The translations under genes were made by a program, and so were the position numbers. A DNA stretch of 64,000 nt, from positions 5,562,993-5,626,992 of the forward strand of contig OZ026603.1 in NCBI GenBank assembly GCA_964020085.1, written 5' to 3'. Under the pieces are notes generated by a model, which saw nothing but the letters and a program-made list of their open reading frames with translations, was not told where the DNA came from and made no database searches. This document shows positions 10,280 to 22,500 of this stretch, one piece after another (position 1 is the first letter of the stretch; every line of letters starts with the position of its first letter). This stretch comes from Micromussa lordhowensis. Its lineage: Eukaryota; Cnidaria; Anthozoa; Scleractinia; Lobophylliidae.

Positions 10280-13200
10280 TTTTTCCTGGCCTTCTTTTTG
10301 CAGTAGTTTCCCCTGGTCCCAACTTTGCAGAATTTCAGAAAACGCGCGCTGGGAGTCCCCTTGGCAAATTTGACATAGCTCGGCTTCACGGGCACTTTAA
10401 GAGGCGCGGTTTGCAGCAAAATGTTCTGCTAGGTTGGCACTTCAAGAAAATCCTAGTTAGAACATGATGGCATTGGCGCCAAGGTGTTTTTTCTGGCCTT
10501 CTTTTTGCAGTAGTTTCCCCTGGTCCCAACTTTGCAGAATTTCAGAAAACGCGCGCTGGGGGTCCCCTTGGCAAATTTGACATAGCTCGGCTTCACGGGC
10601 ACTTTAAGAGGCGCGGTTTGCAGCAAAATGTTCTGCTAGGTTGGCACTTGAAGGAAATGTAAGTTAGAACATGATGGCATTGGCGCTAGGGTGTTTTTTC
10701 TGGCCTTCTTTTTGCAGTAGTTTCCCCTGGTCCCAACTTTGCAGAATTTCAGAAAACGCGCGCTGGGGGGTCCCCTTGGCAAATTTGACATAGCTCGGCT
10801 TCACGGGCACTTTAAGAGGCGCGGTTTGCAGCAAAATGGTTTGCTAGGTTGGCACTTCAAGGAAATCCTAGTTAGAACATGATGGCGTTGGCGCCAGGGT
10901 TTTTTTTCTGGCCTTCTTTTTGCAGTAGTTTCCCCTGGTCCCAACTTTGCAGAATTTCAGAAAACGCGCGCTGGGGGTCCCCTTGGCAAATTTGACATAG
11001 CTCGGCTTCACGGGCACTTTAAGAGGCGCGGTTTGCAGCAAAATGTTCCGCTAGGTTGGCACTTCAAGGAAATCCTAGTTAGAACATGATGGCATTGGCG
11101 CCAGGGTGTTTTTTCTGGCCTTCTTTTTGCAGTAGTTTCCCCTGGTCCCAACTTTACAGAATTTCAGAAAACGCGCGCTGGGGGTCCCCTTGGCAAATTT
11201 GACATAGCTCGGCTTCGTGGGCACTTTAAGAGGCGCGGTTTGCAGCAAAATGTTCTGCTAGGCTGGCACTTCAAGGAAATCCTAGTTAGAACATGATGGC
11301 ATTGGCGCCAGGGTGTCTTTTCTGGCCTTCTTTTTGCAGTAGTTTCCCCTGGTCCCAACTTTGCAGAATTTCAGAAAACGCGCGCTGGGGGTCCCCTTGG
11401 CAAATTTGACATAGCTCGGCTTCACGGGCACTTTAAGAGGCGCGGTTGGCAGCAAAATGTTCTGCTAGGTTGGCACTTCAAGGAAATTGTAGTTAAAACA
11501 TGATGGCATTGGCGGCAGGGTGTTTTTACTGGCCTTATTTTTGCAGTAGTTTCCCCTGGTCCCAACTTTGCAGAATTTCAGAAAACGCGCGCTGGGGGTC
11601 CCCTTGGCAAATTTGACATAGCTCGGCTTCACGGGCACTTTAAGAGGCGCGGTTTGCAGCAAAATGTTCTGCTAGGTTGGCACTTGAAGGAAATCCTAGT
11701 TAGAACATGATGGCATTGGCGCCAGGGTGTTTTTTCTGGCCTTCTTTTTGCAGTAGTTTCCCCTGGTCCCAACTTTGCAGAATTTCAGAAAACGCGCGCT
11801 GGGGTCCCCTTGGCAAATTTGACATAGCTCGGCTTCACGGGCATATTAAGAGGCGCGGTTTGCAGCAAAATGTTCTGCTAGGTTGACACTTGAAGGAAAT
11901 CCTAGTTAGAACATGATGGCATTGGCGCGAGGGTGTTTTTTGTGGCCTTCTTTTTGCAGTAGTTTCCCCTGGTCCCAACTTTGCAGAATTTCAGAAAACG
12001 CGCGCTGGGGGTCCCCTTGGCAAATTTGACATAGCTCGGCTTCACGGGCACTTTAAGAGGCGCGGTTTGCAGCAAAATGTTCTGCTAGGTTGGCACTTCA
12101 AGGAAATTTTAGTTAGAACATGATGGCATTGGCGCCAGGGTGTTTTTTCTGGCCTTCTTTTTGCAGTAGTTTCCCCTGGTCCCAACTTTGCAGAATTTCA
12201 GAAAACGCGCGCTGGGGGTCCCTTTGGCAAATTTCACATAGCTCGGCTTCACGGGCACTTTAAGAGGCGCGGTTTGGAGCAAAATGTTCTGCTAGGTTGG
12301 CACTTGAAGGAAATGAAAGTTAGGACATGATGGCATTGGCGCTAGGGTGTTTTTTCTGGCCTTCTTTTTGCAGTAGTTTCCCCTGGTCCCAACTTTGCAG
12401 AATTTCAGAAAACGCGCGCTGGGGGTCCCCTTGGCAAATTTGACATAGCTCGGCTTCACGGGCACTTTAAGAGGCGCGGTTTGCAGCAAAATGTTCTGCT
12501 AGGTTGGCACTTTAAGGAAATCCTAGTTAGAATATGATGGCATTTGCGCCAGGGTGTTTTTTGTGGCCTTCTTTTTGCAGTAGTTTCCCCTGGTCCCAAC
12601 TTTGCAGAATTTCAGAAAACGCGCGCTGGGGGTCCCCTTGGCAAATTTGACATAGCTCGGCTTCACGGGCACTTTAAGAGGCGCGGTTTGCAGCAAAATG
12701 TTCTGCTAGGTTGGCTCTTCAAGGATATTCTAGTTAGAACATGATGGCATTGGTGCCAGGGTGTTTTTTCTGGCCTTCTTTTTGCAGTAGTTTCCCCTGG
12801 TTCCAACTTTGCAGAATTTCAGAAAACGCGCGCTGGGGGTCCCCTTGGCAAATTTGACATAGCTCGGCTTCACGGGCACTTTAAGAGGCGCGGTTTGCAG
12901 CAAAATGTTCTGCTAGGTTGGCACTTCAAGGAAATCGTAGTTAAAACATGATGGCATTGGCGCCAGGGTGTTTTTTCTGGCCTTCTTTTTGCAGTAGTTT
13001 CCCCTGGTCCCAACTTTGCAGAATTTCAGAAAACGCGCGCTGGGGGTCCCCTTGGCAAATTTGACATAGCTCGGCTTCACGGGCACTTTAAGAAACGCGG
13101 TTTGCAGCAAAATGTTCTGCTAGGTTGGCACTTCAAGGAAATTGTAGTTAAAACATGATGACATTGGCGCCAGGGTGTTTTTACTGGCCTTATTTTTGCA

Positions 13201-13590
13201 GTAGTTTCCCCTGGTCCCAACTTTGCAGAATTTCAGAAAACGCGCGCTGGGGGTCCCCTTGGAAAATTTGACATAGCTCGGCTTCACGGGCACTTTAAGA
13301 GGCGCAGTTTGCAGCAAAATGTTCTGCTAGGTTGGCACTTCAAGGAAATCCTAGTTAGAACATGATGGCATTGGCGCCAGGGTGTTTTTTCTGGCCTTCT
13401 TTTTGCAGTAGTTTCCCCTGGTCCCAACTTTGCAGAATTTCAGAAAACGCGCGCTGGGGTCCCCTTGGCAAATTTGACATAGCTCGGCTTCACGGGCATA
13501 TTAAGAGGCGTGGTTTGCAGCAAAATGTTCTGCTAGGTTGACACTTTAAGGAAATCGTAGTTAGAACATGATGGCATTGGCGCCAGGGTG
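10280..13590 (+). repeat. Long HOR, unit 1 (16-mer, 3,311 bp)
   Basis: First full unit of a long higher-order repeat. Private variants and their positions are GGGAGTCCCC (10,351), a G6 run in GGGGGGTCCCC (about 10,766), GGCTTCGTGGGCAC (about 11,212) and GGCGGCAGGGTG followed by TTTTTACTGGCC (about 11,512). Others are GAAAGTTAGGACATG (about 12,312), GCATTTGCGCCAGGG (about 12,541) and, near the end, GGCGTGGTTTGCAG (about 13,507). Each recurs 3,311 bp downstream up to the site of a one-monomer loss in unit 2. The unit start is set where the shared TGTTTTTCCTGGCC variant begins; the monomer just before it differs between copies. Confidence 0.85.
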
Positions 13591-16500
13591 TTTTTCCTGG
13601 CCTTCTTTTTGCAGTAGTTTCCCCTGGTCCAAACTTTGCAGAATTTCAGAAAACGCGCGCTGGGAGTCCCCTTGGCAAATTTGACATAGCTCGGCTTCAC
13701 GGGCACTTTAAGAGGCGCGGTTTGCAGCAAAATGTTCTGCTAGGTTGGCACTTCAAGAAAATCCTAGTTAGAACATGATGGCATTGGCGCCAAGGTGTTT
13801 TTTCTGGCCTTCTTTTTGCAGTAGTTTCCCCTGGTCCCAACTTTGCAGAATTTCAGAAAACGCGCGCTGGGGGTCCCCTTGGCAAATTTGACATAGCTCG
13901 GCTTCACGGGCACTTTAAGAGGCGCGGTTTGCAGCAAAATGTTCTGCTAGGTTGGCACTTGAAGGAAATGTAAGTTAGAACATGATGGCATTGGCGCTAG
14001 GGTGTTTTTTCTGGCCTTCTTTTTGCAGTAGTTTCCCCTGGTCCCAACTTTGCAGAATTTCAGAAAACGCGCGCTGGGGGGTCCCCTTGGCAAATTTGAC
14101 ATAGCTCGGCTTCACGGGCACTTTAAGAGGCGCGGTTTGCAGCAAAATGTTCTGCTAGGTTGGCATTTCAAGGAAATCCTAGTTAGAACATGATGGCGTT
14201 GGCGCCAGGGTGTTTTTTCTGGCCTTCTTTTTGCAGTAGTTTCCCCTGGTCCCAACTTTGCAGAATTTCAGAAAACGCGCGCTGGGGGTCCCCTTGGCAA
14301 ATTTGACATAGCTCGGCTTCACGGGCACTTTAAGAGGCGCGGTTTGCAGCAAAATGTTCCGCTAGGTTGGCACTTTAAGGAATTTTTAGTTAGAACATGA
14401 TGGCATTGGCGCCAGGGTGTTTTTTCTGGCCTTCTTTTTGCAGTAGTTTCCCCTGGTCCCAACTTTACAGAATTTCAGAAAACGCGCGCTGGGGGTCCCC
14501 TTGGCAAATTTGACATAGCTCGCCTTCGTGGGCACTTTAAGAGGCGCGGTTTGCAGCAAAATGTTCTGCTAGGCTGGCACTTCAAGGAAATCCTAGTTAG
14601 AACATGATGGCATTGGCGCCAGGGTGTCTTTTCTGGCCTTCTTTTTGCAGTAGTTTCCCCTGGTCCCAACTTTGCAGAATTTCAGAAAACGCGCGCTGGG
14701 GGTCCCCTTGGCAAATTTGACATAGCTCGGCTTCACGGGCACTTTAAGAGGCGCGGTTTGCAGCAAAATGTTCTGCTAGGTTGGCACTTCAAGGAAATTG
14801 TAGTTAAAACATGATGGCATTGGCGGCAGGGTGTTTTTACTGGCCTTATTTTTGCAGTAGTTTCCCCTGGTCCCAACTTTGCAGAATTTCAGAAAACGCG
14901 CGCTGGGGGTCCCCTTGGCAAATTTGACATAGCTCGGCTTCACGGGCACTTTAAGAGGCGCGGTTTGCAGCAAAATGTTCTGCTAGGTTGGCACTTGAAG
15001 GAAATCCTAGTTAGAACATGATGGCATTGGCGCCAGGGTGTTTTTTCTGGCCTTCTTTTTGCAGTAGTTTCCCCTGGTCCCAACTTTGCAGAATTTCAGA
15101 AAACGCGCGCTGGGGTCCCCTTGGCAAATTTGACATAGCTCGGCTTCACGGGCATATTAAGAGGCGCGGTTTGCAGCAAAATGTTCTGCTAGGTTGACAC
15201 TTGAAGGAAATCCTAGTTAGAACATGATGGCATTGGCGCGAGGGTGTTTTTTGTGGCCTTCTTTTTGCAGTAGTTTCCCCTGGTCCCAACTTTGCAGAAT
15301 TTCAGAAAACGCGCGCTGGGGGTCCCCTTGGCAAATTTGACATAGCTCGGCTTCACGGGCACTTTAAGAGGCGCGGTTTGCAGCAAAATGTTCTGCTAGG
15401 TTGGCACTTCAAGGAAATTTTAGTTAGAACATGATGGCATTGGCGCCAGGGTGTTTTTTCTGGCCTTCTTTTTGCAGTAGTTTCCCCTGGTCCCAACTTT
15501 GCAGAATTTCAGAAAACGCGCGCTGGGGGTCCCTTTGGCAAATTTCACATAGCTCGGCTTCACGGGCACTTTAAGAGGCGCGGTTTGGAGCAAAATGTTC
15601 TGCTAGGTTGGCACTTGAAGGAAATGAAAGTTAGGACATGATGGCATTGGCGCTAGGGTGTTTTTTCTGGCCTTCTTTTTGCAGTAGTTTCCCCTGGTCC
15701 CAACTTTGCAGAATTTCAGAAAACGCGCGCTGGGGGTCCCCTTGGCAAATTTGACATAGCTCGGCTTCACGGGCACTTTAAGAGGCGCGGTTTGCAGCAA
15801 AATGTTCTGCTAGGTTGGCACTTTAAGGAAATCCTAGTTAGAATATGATGGCATTTGCGCCAGGGTGTTTTTTGTGGCCTTCTTTTTGCAGTAGTTTCCC
15901 CTGGTCCCAACTTTGCAGAATTTCAGAAAACGCGCGCTGGGGGTCCCCTTGGCAAATTTGACATAGCTCGGCTTCACGGGCACTTTAAGAGGCGCGGTTT
16001 GCAGCAAAATGTTCTGCTAGGTTGGCTCTTCAAGGAAATTCTAGTTAGAACATGATGGCATTGGTGCCAGGGTGTTTTTTCTGGCCTTCTTTTTGCAGTA
16101 GTTTCCCCTGGTTCCAACTTTGCAGAATTTCAGAAAACGCGCGCTGGGGGTCCCCTTGGCAAATTTGACATAGCTCGGCTTCACGGGCACTTTAAGAGGC
16201 GCGGTTTGCAGCAAAATGTTCTGCTAGGTTGGCACTTCAAGGAAATCGTAGTTTAAACATGATGGCATTGGCGCCAGGGTGTTTTTTCTGGCCTTCTTTT
16301 TGCAGTAGTTTCCCCTGGTCCCAACTTTGCAGAATTTCAGAAAACGCGCGCTGGGGGTCCCCTTGGAAAATTTGACATAGCTCGGCTTCACGGGCACTTT
16401 AAGAGGCGCAGTTTGCAGCAAAATGTTCTGCTAGGTTGGCACTTCAAGGAAATCCTAGTTAGAACATGATGGCATTGGCGCCAGGGTGTTTTTTCTGGCC

Positions 16501-16694
16501 TTCTTTTTGCAGTAGTTTCCCCTGGTCCCAACTTTGCAGAATTTCAGAAAACGCGCGCTGGGGTCCCCTTGGCAAATTTGACATAGCTCGGCTTCACGGG
16601 CATATTAAGAGGCGTGGTTTGCAGCAAAATGTTCTGCTAGGTTGACACTTTAAGGAAATCGTAGTTAGAACATGATGGCATTGGCGCCAGGGTG
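13591..16694 (+). repeat. Long HOR, unit 2 (15-mer, 3,104 bp)
   Basis: Second copy of the long HOR. It matches unit 1 in order and in private variants: GGGAGTCCCC at 13,662, the G6 run near 14,078, GGCTTCGTGG or a one-base variant near 14,523, and GGCGGCAGGGTG near 14,823. It is one monomer shorter because two neighbouring monomers of unit 1 (12,913-13,110 and 13,120-13,317) are represented by one chimeric monomer at 16,224-16,421. The offset from unit 2 to unit 3 is therefore 3,104 bp rather than 3,311. Confidence 0.85.
16224..16430 (+). repeat. Chimeric monomer marking an unequal crossover
   Basis: The left part matches the unit 1 monomer at about 12,913: a GAAATCGTAG hinge, GGCGCCAGG, and C rather than A at 16,296 in CCTTCTTTTTGCAG. 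The right part matches the next unit 1 monomer at about 13,120: CCTTGGAAAATTTG with A at 16,367, then GGCGCAGTTTGCAGC. The switch lies between 16,297 and 16,366. This is what an in-register exchange between adjacent monomers, deleting exactly 207 bp, would leave. Confidence 0.82.
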
Positions 16695-19110
16695 TTTTTC
16701 CTGGCCTTCTTTTTGCAGTAGTTTCCCCTGGTCCAAACTTTGCAGAATTTCAGAAAACGCGCGCTGGGAGTCCCCTTGGCAAATTTGACATAGCTCGGCT
16801 TCACGGGCACTTTAAGAGGCGCGGTTTGCAGCAAAATGTTCTGCTAGGTTGGCACTTCAAGAAAATCCTAGTTAGAACATGATGGCATTGGCGCCAAGGT
16901 GTTTTTTCTGGCCTTCTTTTTGCAGTAGTTTCCCCTGGTCCCAACTTTGCAGAATTTCAGAAAACGCGCGCTGGGGGTCCCCTTGGCAAATTTGACATAG
17001 CTCGGCTTCACGGGCACTTTAAGAGGCGCGGTTTGCAGCAAAATGTTCTGCTAGGTTGGCACTTGAAGGAAATGTAAGTTAGAACATGATGGCATTGGCG
17101 CTAGGGTGTTTTTTCTGGCCTTCTTTTTGCAGTAGTTTCCCCTGGTCCCAACTTTGCAGAATTTCAGAAAACGCGCGCTGGGGGGTCCCCTTGGCAAATT
17201 TGACATAGCTCGGCTTCACGGGCACTTTAAGAGGCGCGGTTTGCAGCAAAATGTTCTGCTAGGTTGGCACTTCAAGGAAATCCTAGTTAGAACATGATGG
17301 CGTTGGCGCCAGGGTGTTTTTTCTGGCCTTCTTTTTGCAGTAGTTTCCCCTGGTCCCAACTTTGCAGAATTTCAGAAAACGCGCGCTGGGGGTCCCCTTG
17401 GCAAATTTGACATAGCTCGGCTTCACGGGCACTTTAAGAGGCGCGGTTTGCAGCAAAATGTTCCGCTAGGTTGGCACTTCAAGGAATTTTTAGTTAGAAC
17501 ATGATGGCATTGGCGCCAGGGTGTTTTTTCTGGCCTTCTTTTTGCAGTAGTTTCCCCTGGTCCCAACTTTACAGAATTTCAGAAAACGCGCGCTGGGGGT
17601 CCCCTTGGCAAATTTGACATAGCTCGGCTTCGTGGGCACTTTAAGAGGCGCGGTTTGCAGCAAAATGTTCTGCTAGGCTGGCACTTTAACGAAATCCTAG
17701 TTAGAACATGATGGCATTGGCGCCAGGGTGTTTTTTCTGGCCTTCTTTTTGCAGTAGTTTCCCCTGGTCCCAACTTTGCAGAATTTCAGAAAACGCGCGC
17801 TGGGGGTCCCCTTGGCAAATTTGACATAGCTCGGCTTCACGGGCACTTTAAGAGGCGCGGTTTGCAGCAAAATGTTCTGCTAGGTTGGCACTTCAAGGAA
17901 ATTGTACTTAAAACATGATGGCATTGGCGGCAGGGTGTTTTTACTGGCCCTATTTTTGCAGTAGTTTCCCCTGGTCCCAACTTTGCAGAATTTCAGAAAA
18001 CGCGCGCTGGGGGTCCCCTTGGCAAATTTGACATAGCTCGGCTTCACGGGCACTTTAAGAGGCGCGGTTTGCAGCAAAATGTTCTGCTAGGTTGGCACTT
18101 GAAGGAAATTGTAGTTAGAACATGATGGCATTGGCGCCAGGGTGTTTTTTCTGGCCTTCTTTTTGCAGTAGTTTCCCCTGGTCCCAACTTTGCAGAATTT
18201 CAGAAAACGCGCGCTGGGGGTCCCCTTGGCAAATTTGACATAGCTCGGCTTCACGGGCACTTTAAGAGGCGCGGTTTGCAGCAAAATGTTCTGCTAGGTT
18301 GGCACTTCAAGTATATTTTAGTTAGAACATGATGGCATTGGCGCCAGGGTGTTTTTTCTGGCCTTCTTTTTGCAGTAGTTTCCCCTGGTCCCAACTTTGC
18401 AGAATTTCAGAAAACGCGCGCTGGGGTCCCCTTGGCAAATTTGACATAGCTCGGCTTCACGGGCATATTAAGAGGCGCGGTTTGCAGCAAAATGTTCTGC
18501 TAGGTTGACACTTCAAGGAAATCCTAGCTACAACATGATGGCATTGGCGCCAGGGTGTTTTTTCTGGCCTTCTTTTTGCAGTAGTTTCCCCTGGTCCCAA
18601 CTTTGCAGAATTTCAGAAAACGCGCGTTGGGGGTCCCCTTGGCAAATTTGACATAGCTCGGCTTCACGGGCACTTTAAGAGGCGCGGTTTGCAGCAAAAT
18701 GTTCTGCTAGGTTGGCACTTCAAGGAAATTCTAGTTAGAACATGATGGCATTGGCGCCAGGGTGTTTTTTCTGGCCTTCTTTTTGCAGTAGTTTTCCCTG
18801 GTCCCAACTTTGCAGAATTTCAGAAAACGCGCGCTGGGGGTCCCCTTGGCAAATTTCACATAGCTCGGCTTCACGGGCACTTTAAGAGGCGCGGTTTGCA
18901 GCAAAATGTTCTGCTAGGTTGGCACTTGAAGGAAATGCAAGTTAGAACATGATGGCATATGCGCTAGGGTGTTTTTTCTGGCCTTCTTTTTGCAGTAGTT
19001 TCCCCTGGTCCCAACTTTGCAGAATTTCAGAAAACGCGCGCTGGGGGTCCCCTTGGCAAATTTGACATAGCTCGGCTTCACGGGCACTTTAAGAGGCGCG
19101 GTTTGCAGCA
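16695..19110 (+). repeat. Long HOR, unit 3 (partial, diverged)
   Basis: Third copy of the long HOR. It starts clearly: GGGAGTCCCC at 16,766, the G6 run near 17,181, GGCTTCGTGG near 17,628 and GGCGGCAGGG near 17,928. After about 18,080 one extra monomer appears (18,087-18,284), so the offset to unit 2 returns from 3,104 to 3,311 bp. The match then continues with more substitutions to at least the CAAATTTCACATAGC and GCTAGGGTG monomers at 18,851-18,975. Beyond about 19.1 kb I can no longer follow it. Confidence 0.7.
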
Positions 19111-19559
19111 AAATGTTCTGCTAGGTTGGCACTTCAAGGAAATGCTACTTTGAAGATGATGGCATTGGCGCCAGGGTGTTTTTTCTGGCCTTCTTTTTGC
19201 AGTAGTTTCCCCTGGTCCCAACTTTGCAGAATTTCAGAAAACGCGCGCTGGGGGTCCCCTTGGCAAATTTGACATAGCTCGGCTTCACGGGCACTTTAAG
19301 AGGCGCGGTTTGCAGCAAAATGTTCTGCTAGGTTGGCACTTCAAGAAAATTGTAAATGGAACATGATGGCATTGGCGCCAGGGTGTTTTTTCTTGCCTTC
19401 TTTTTGCAGTAGTTTCCCCTGGTCCCAACTTTGCAGAATTTCAGAAAACGCGCGCTGGGGGTCCCCTTGGCAAATTTGACATAGCTCGGCTTCACGGGCA
19501 TTTTAAGAGGCGCGGTTTGCAGCGAAATGTTCTGCTAGGTTCGCACTTCAAGGAAATCT

Positions 19560-22500
19560 TAGTTAGAACATGATGGCATTGGCGCCAGGGTGTTTTTTCT
19601 GGCCTTCTTTTTGCAGTAGTTTCCCCTGGTCCCAACTTTGCAGAATTTCAGAAAACGCGCGCTGGGGGTCCCCTTGGCAAATTTGACATAGCTCGGCTTC
19701 ACGGGCACTTTAAGAGCCGCGATTTGCAGCAAAATGTTCTGCTAGGTTGGCACTTCAAGGAAATCCTAGTTAGAACATGATTGCATTGGCGCCAGGGTGT
19801 TTTTTCTGGCCTTCTTTTTGCAGTAGTTTTCCCTGGTCCCAACTTTGCAGAATTTCAGAAAACGCGCGCTGGGGGTCCCCTTGGCAAATTTGACATAGCT
19901 CGGCTTCACGGGCACTTTAAGAGGCGCGGTTTGCAGCAAAATGTTCTGCTAGGGTGGCACTTTAAAAAAATCCTAGTTAGAACATGATGGCATTGGCGCC
20001 AGGGTGTTTTTTCTGGCCTTCTTTTTGCAGTAGTTTCCCCTGGTCCCAACTTTGCAGAATTTCAGAAAACGCGCGCTGGGGGTCCCCTTGGCAAATTTGA
20101 CATAGCTCGGCTTCACGGGCACTTTAAGAGGCGCGGTTTGCAGCAAAATGTTCTGCTAGGTTGGCACTTGAAGGAAATTCTAGTTGGAACATGATGGCAT
20201 TGGCGCCAGGGAGTTTTTTTCTGGCCTTCTTTTTGCAGTAGTTTCCCCTGGTCCCAACTTTGCAGAATTTCAGAAAACGCGCGCTGGGGGTCCCCTTGGC
20301 AAATTTGACATAGCTCGGCTTCACGGGCATTTTAAGAGGCGCGCTTTGCAGCAAAATGTTCTGCTAGGTTGGCACTTGAAGGAAATCCTAAATGAAACAT
20401 GATGGCATTGGCGCCAGGGTGTTTTTTCTGGCCTTCTTTTTGCAGTAGTTTCCCCTGGGCCCAACTTTGCAGAATTTCAGAAAACGCGCGCTGGGGGTCC
20501 CCTTGGCAAATTTGACATAGCTCGGCTTCACGGCACTTTAAGAGGCGCGGTTTGCAGCAAAATGTTTTGCTATGTTGGCACTTCAAGGAAATCTTAGTTA
20601 GAACATGATGGCAATGGCGCCAGGGTGTTTTTTCTGGCCTTCTTTTTGCAGTAGTTTCCCCTGGTCCCAACTTTGCAGAATTTCAGAAAACGCGCGCTGG
20701 GGGTCCCCTTGGCAAATTTGACATAGCTCGGCTTCACGGGCACTTTAAGAGGCGCGGTTTGCAGCAAAATGTTCTGCTAGGTTGACACTTTAAGGAAATC
20801 CTAGTTAGAACATGATGGCATTGGCGCCAGGGTGTTTTTTCTGGCCTTCTTTTTGCAGTAGTTTCCCCTGGTCCCAACTTTGCAGAATTTCAGAAAACGC
20901 GCGCTGGGGGTCCCCTTGGCAAATTTGACATAGCTCGGCTTCACGGGCACTTTAAGAGGCGCGGTTTGCAGCAAAATGTTCTGCTAGGTTGGCACTTCAA
21001 CGAAATTTTAGTTAGAACATGATGGCATTGGCGCCAGGGTGTTTTTTTCTGGCCTTCTTTTTGCAGTAGTTTCCCCTGGTCCCAACTTTGCAGAATTTCA
21101 GAAAACGCGCGCTGGGGTCCCCTTGGCAAATTTGACATAGCTCGGCTTCACGGGCATATTAAGAGGCGCGGTTTGCAGCAAAATGTTCTGCTAGGTTGAC
21201 ACTTCAAGGAAATCCTAGTTAGAACATGATGGCATTGGCGCCAGGGTGTTTTTTGTGGCCTTCTTTTTGCAGTAGTTTCCCCTGGTCCCAACTTTGCAGA
21301 ATTTCAGAAAACGCGCGCTGGGGGTCCCCTTGGCAAATTTGACATAGCTCGGCTTCACGGGCACTTTAAGAGGCGCGGTTTGCAGCAAAATGTTCTGCTA
21401 GGCTGGCACTTGAAGGAAATCCTAGTTAAAACATGATGGCATTGGCGCTAGGGTGTTTTTTCTGGCCTTCTTTTGGCAGTAGTTTCCCCTGGTCCCAACT
21501 TTGCAGAATTTCAGAAAACGCGCGCTGGGGGTCCCCTTGGCAAATTTGACATAGCTCGGCTTCACGGGCACTTTAAGAGGCGCGGTTTGCAGCAAAATGT
21601 TCTGCTAGGTTGGCACTTCAAGAAAATCCTAAATGAAACATGATGGCATTTGCGCCAGGGTGTTTTTTCTGGCCTTCTTTTTGCAGTAGTTTCCCCTGGT
21701 CCCAACTTTGCAGAATTTCAGAAAACGCGCGCTGGGGGTCCCCTTGGCAAATTTGACATAGCTCGGCTTCACGGGCACTTTAAGAGGCGCGGTTTGCAGG
21801 AAAATGTTCTGCTAGGTTGGCACTTGAAGGAAATCCTAGTTAAAACATGATGGCATTGGCGCTAGGGTGTTTTTTCTGGCCTTCTTTTGGCAGTAGTTTC
21901 CCCTGGTCCCAACTTTGCAGAATTTCAGAAAACGCGCGCTGGGGGTCCCCTTGGCAAATTTGACATAGCTCGGCTTCACGGGCACTTTAAGAGGCGCGGT
22001 TTGCAGCAAAATGTTTTGCTAGGTTGGCACTTCAAGGAAATCTTAGTTAGAACATGATGGCATTGGCGCCAGGGTGGTTTTTCTGGCCTTCTTTTTGCAG
22101 TAGTTTCCCCTGGTCCCAACTTTGCAGAATTTCAGAAAACGCGCGCTGGGGGTCCCCTTGGCAAATTTGACATAGCTCGGCTTCACGGGCACTTTAAGAG
22201 GCGCGGTTTGCAGCAAAATGTTCTGCTAGGTTGGCACTTCAAGAAAATCCTAAATAAAACATGATGGCATTTGCGCCAGGGTGTTTTTTCTGGCCTTCTT
22301 TTTGCAGTAGTTTCCCCTGGTCCCAACTTTGCAGAATTTCAGAAAACGCGCGCTGGGGGTCCCCTTGGCAAATTTGACATAGCTCGGCTTCACGGCACTT
22401 TAAGAGGCGCGGTTTGCAGCAAAATGTTTTGCTATGTTGGCACTTCAAGGAAATCTTAGTTAGAACATGATGGCAATGGCGCCAGGGTGTTTTTTCTGGC

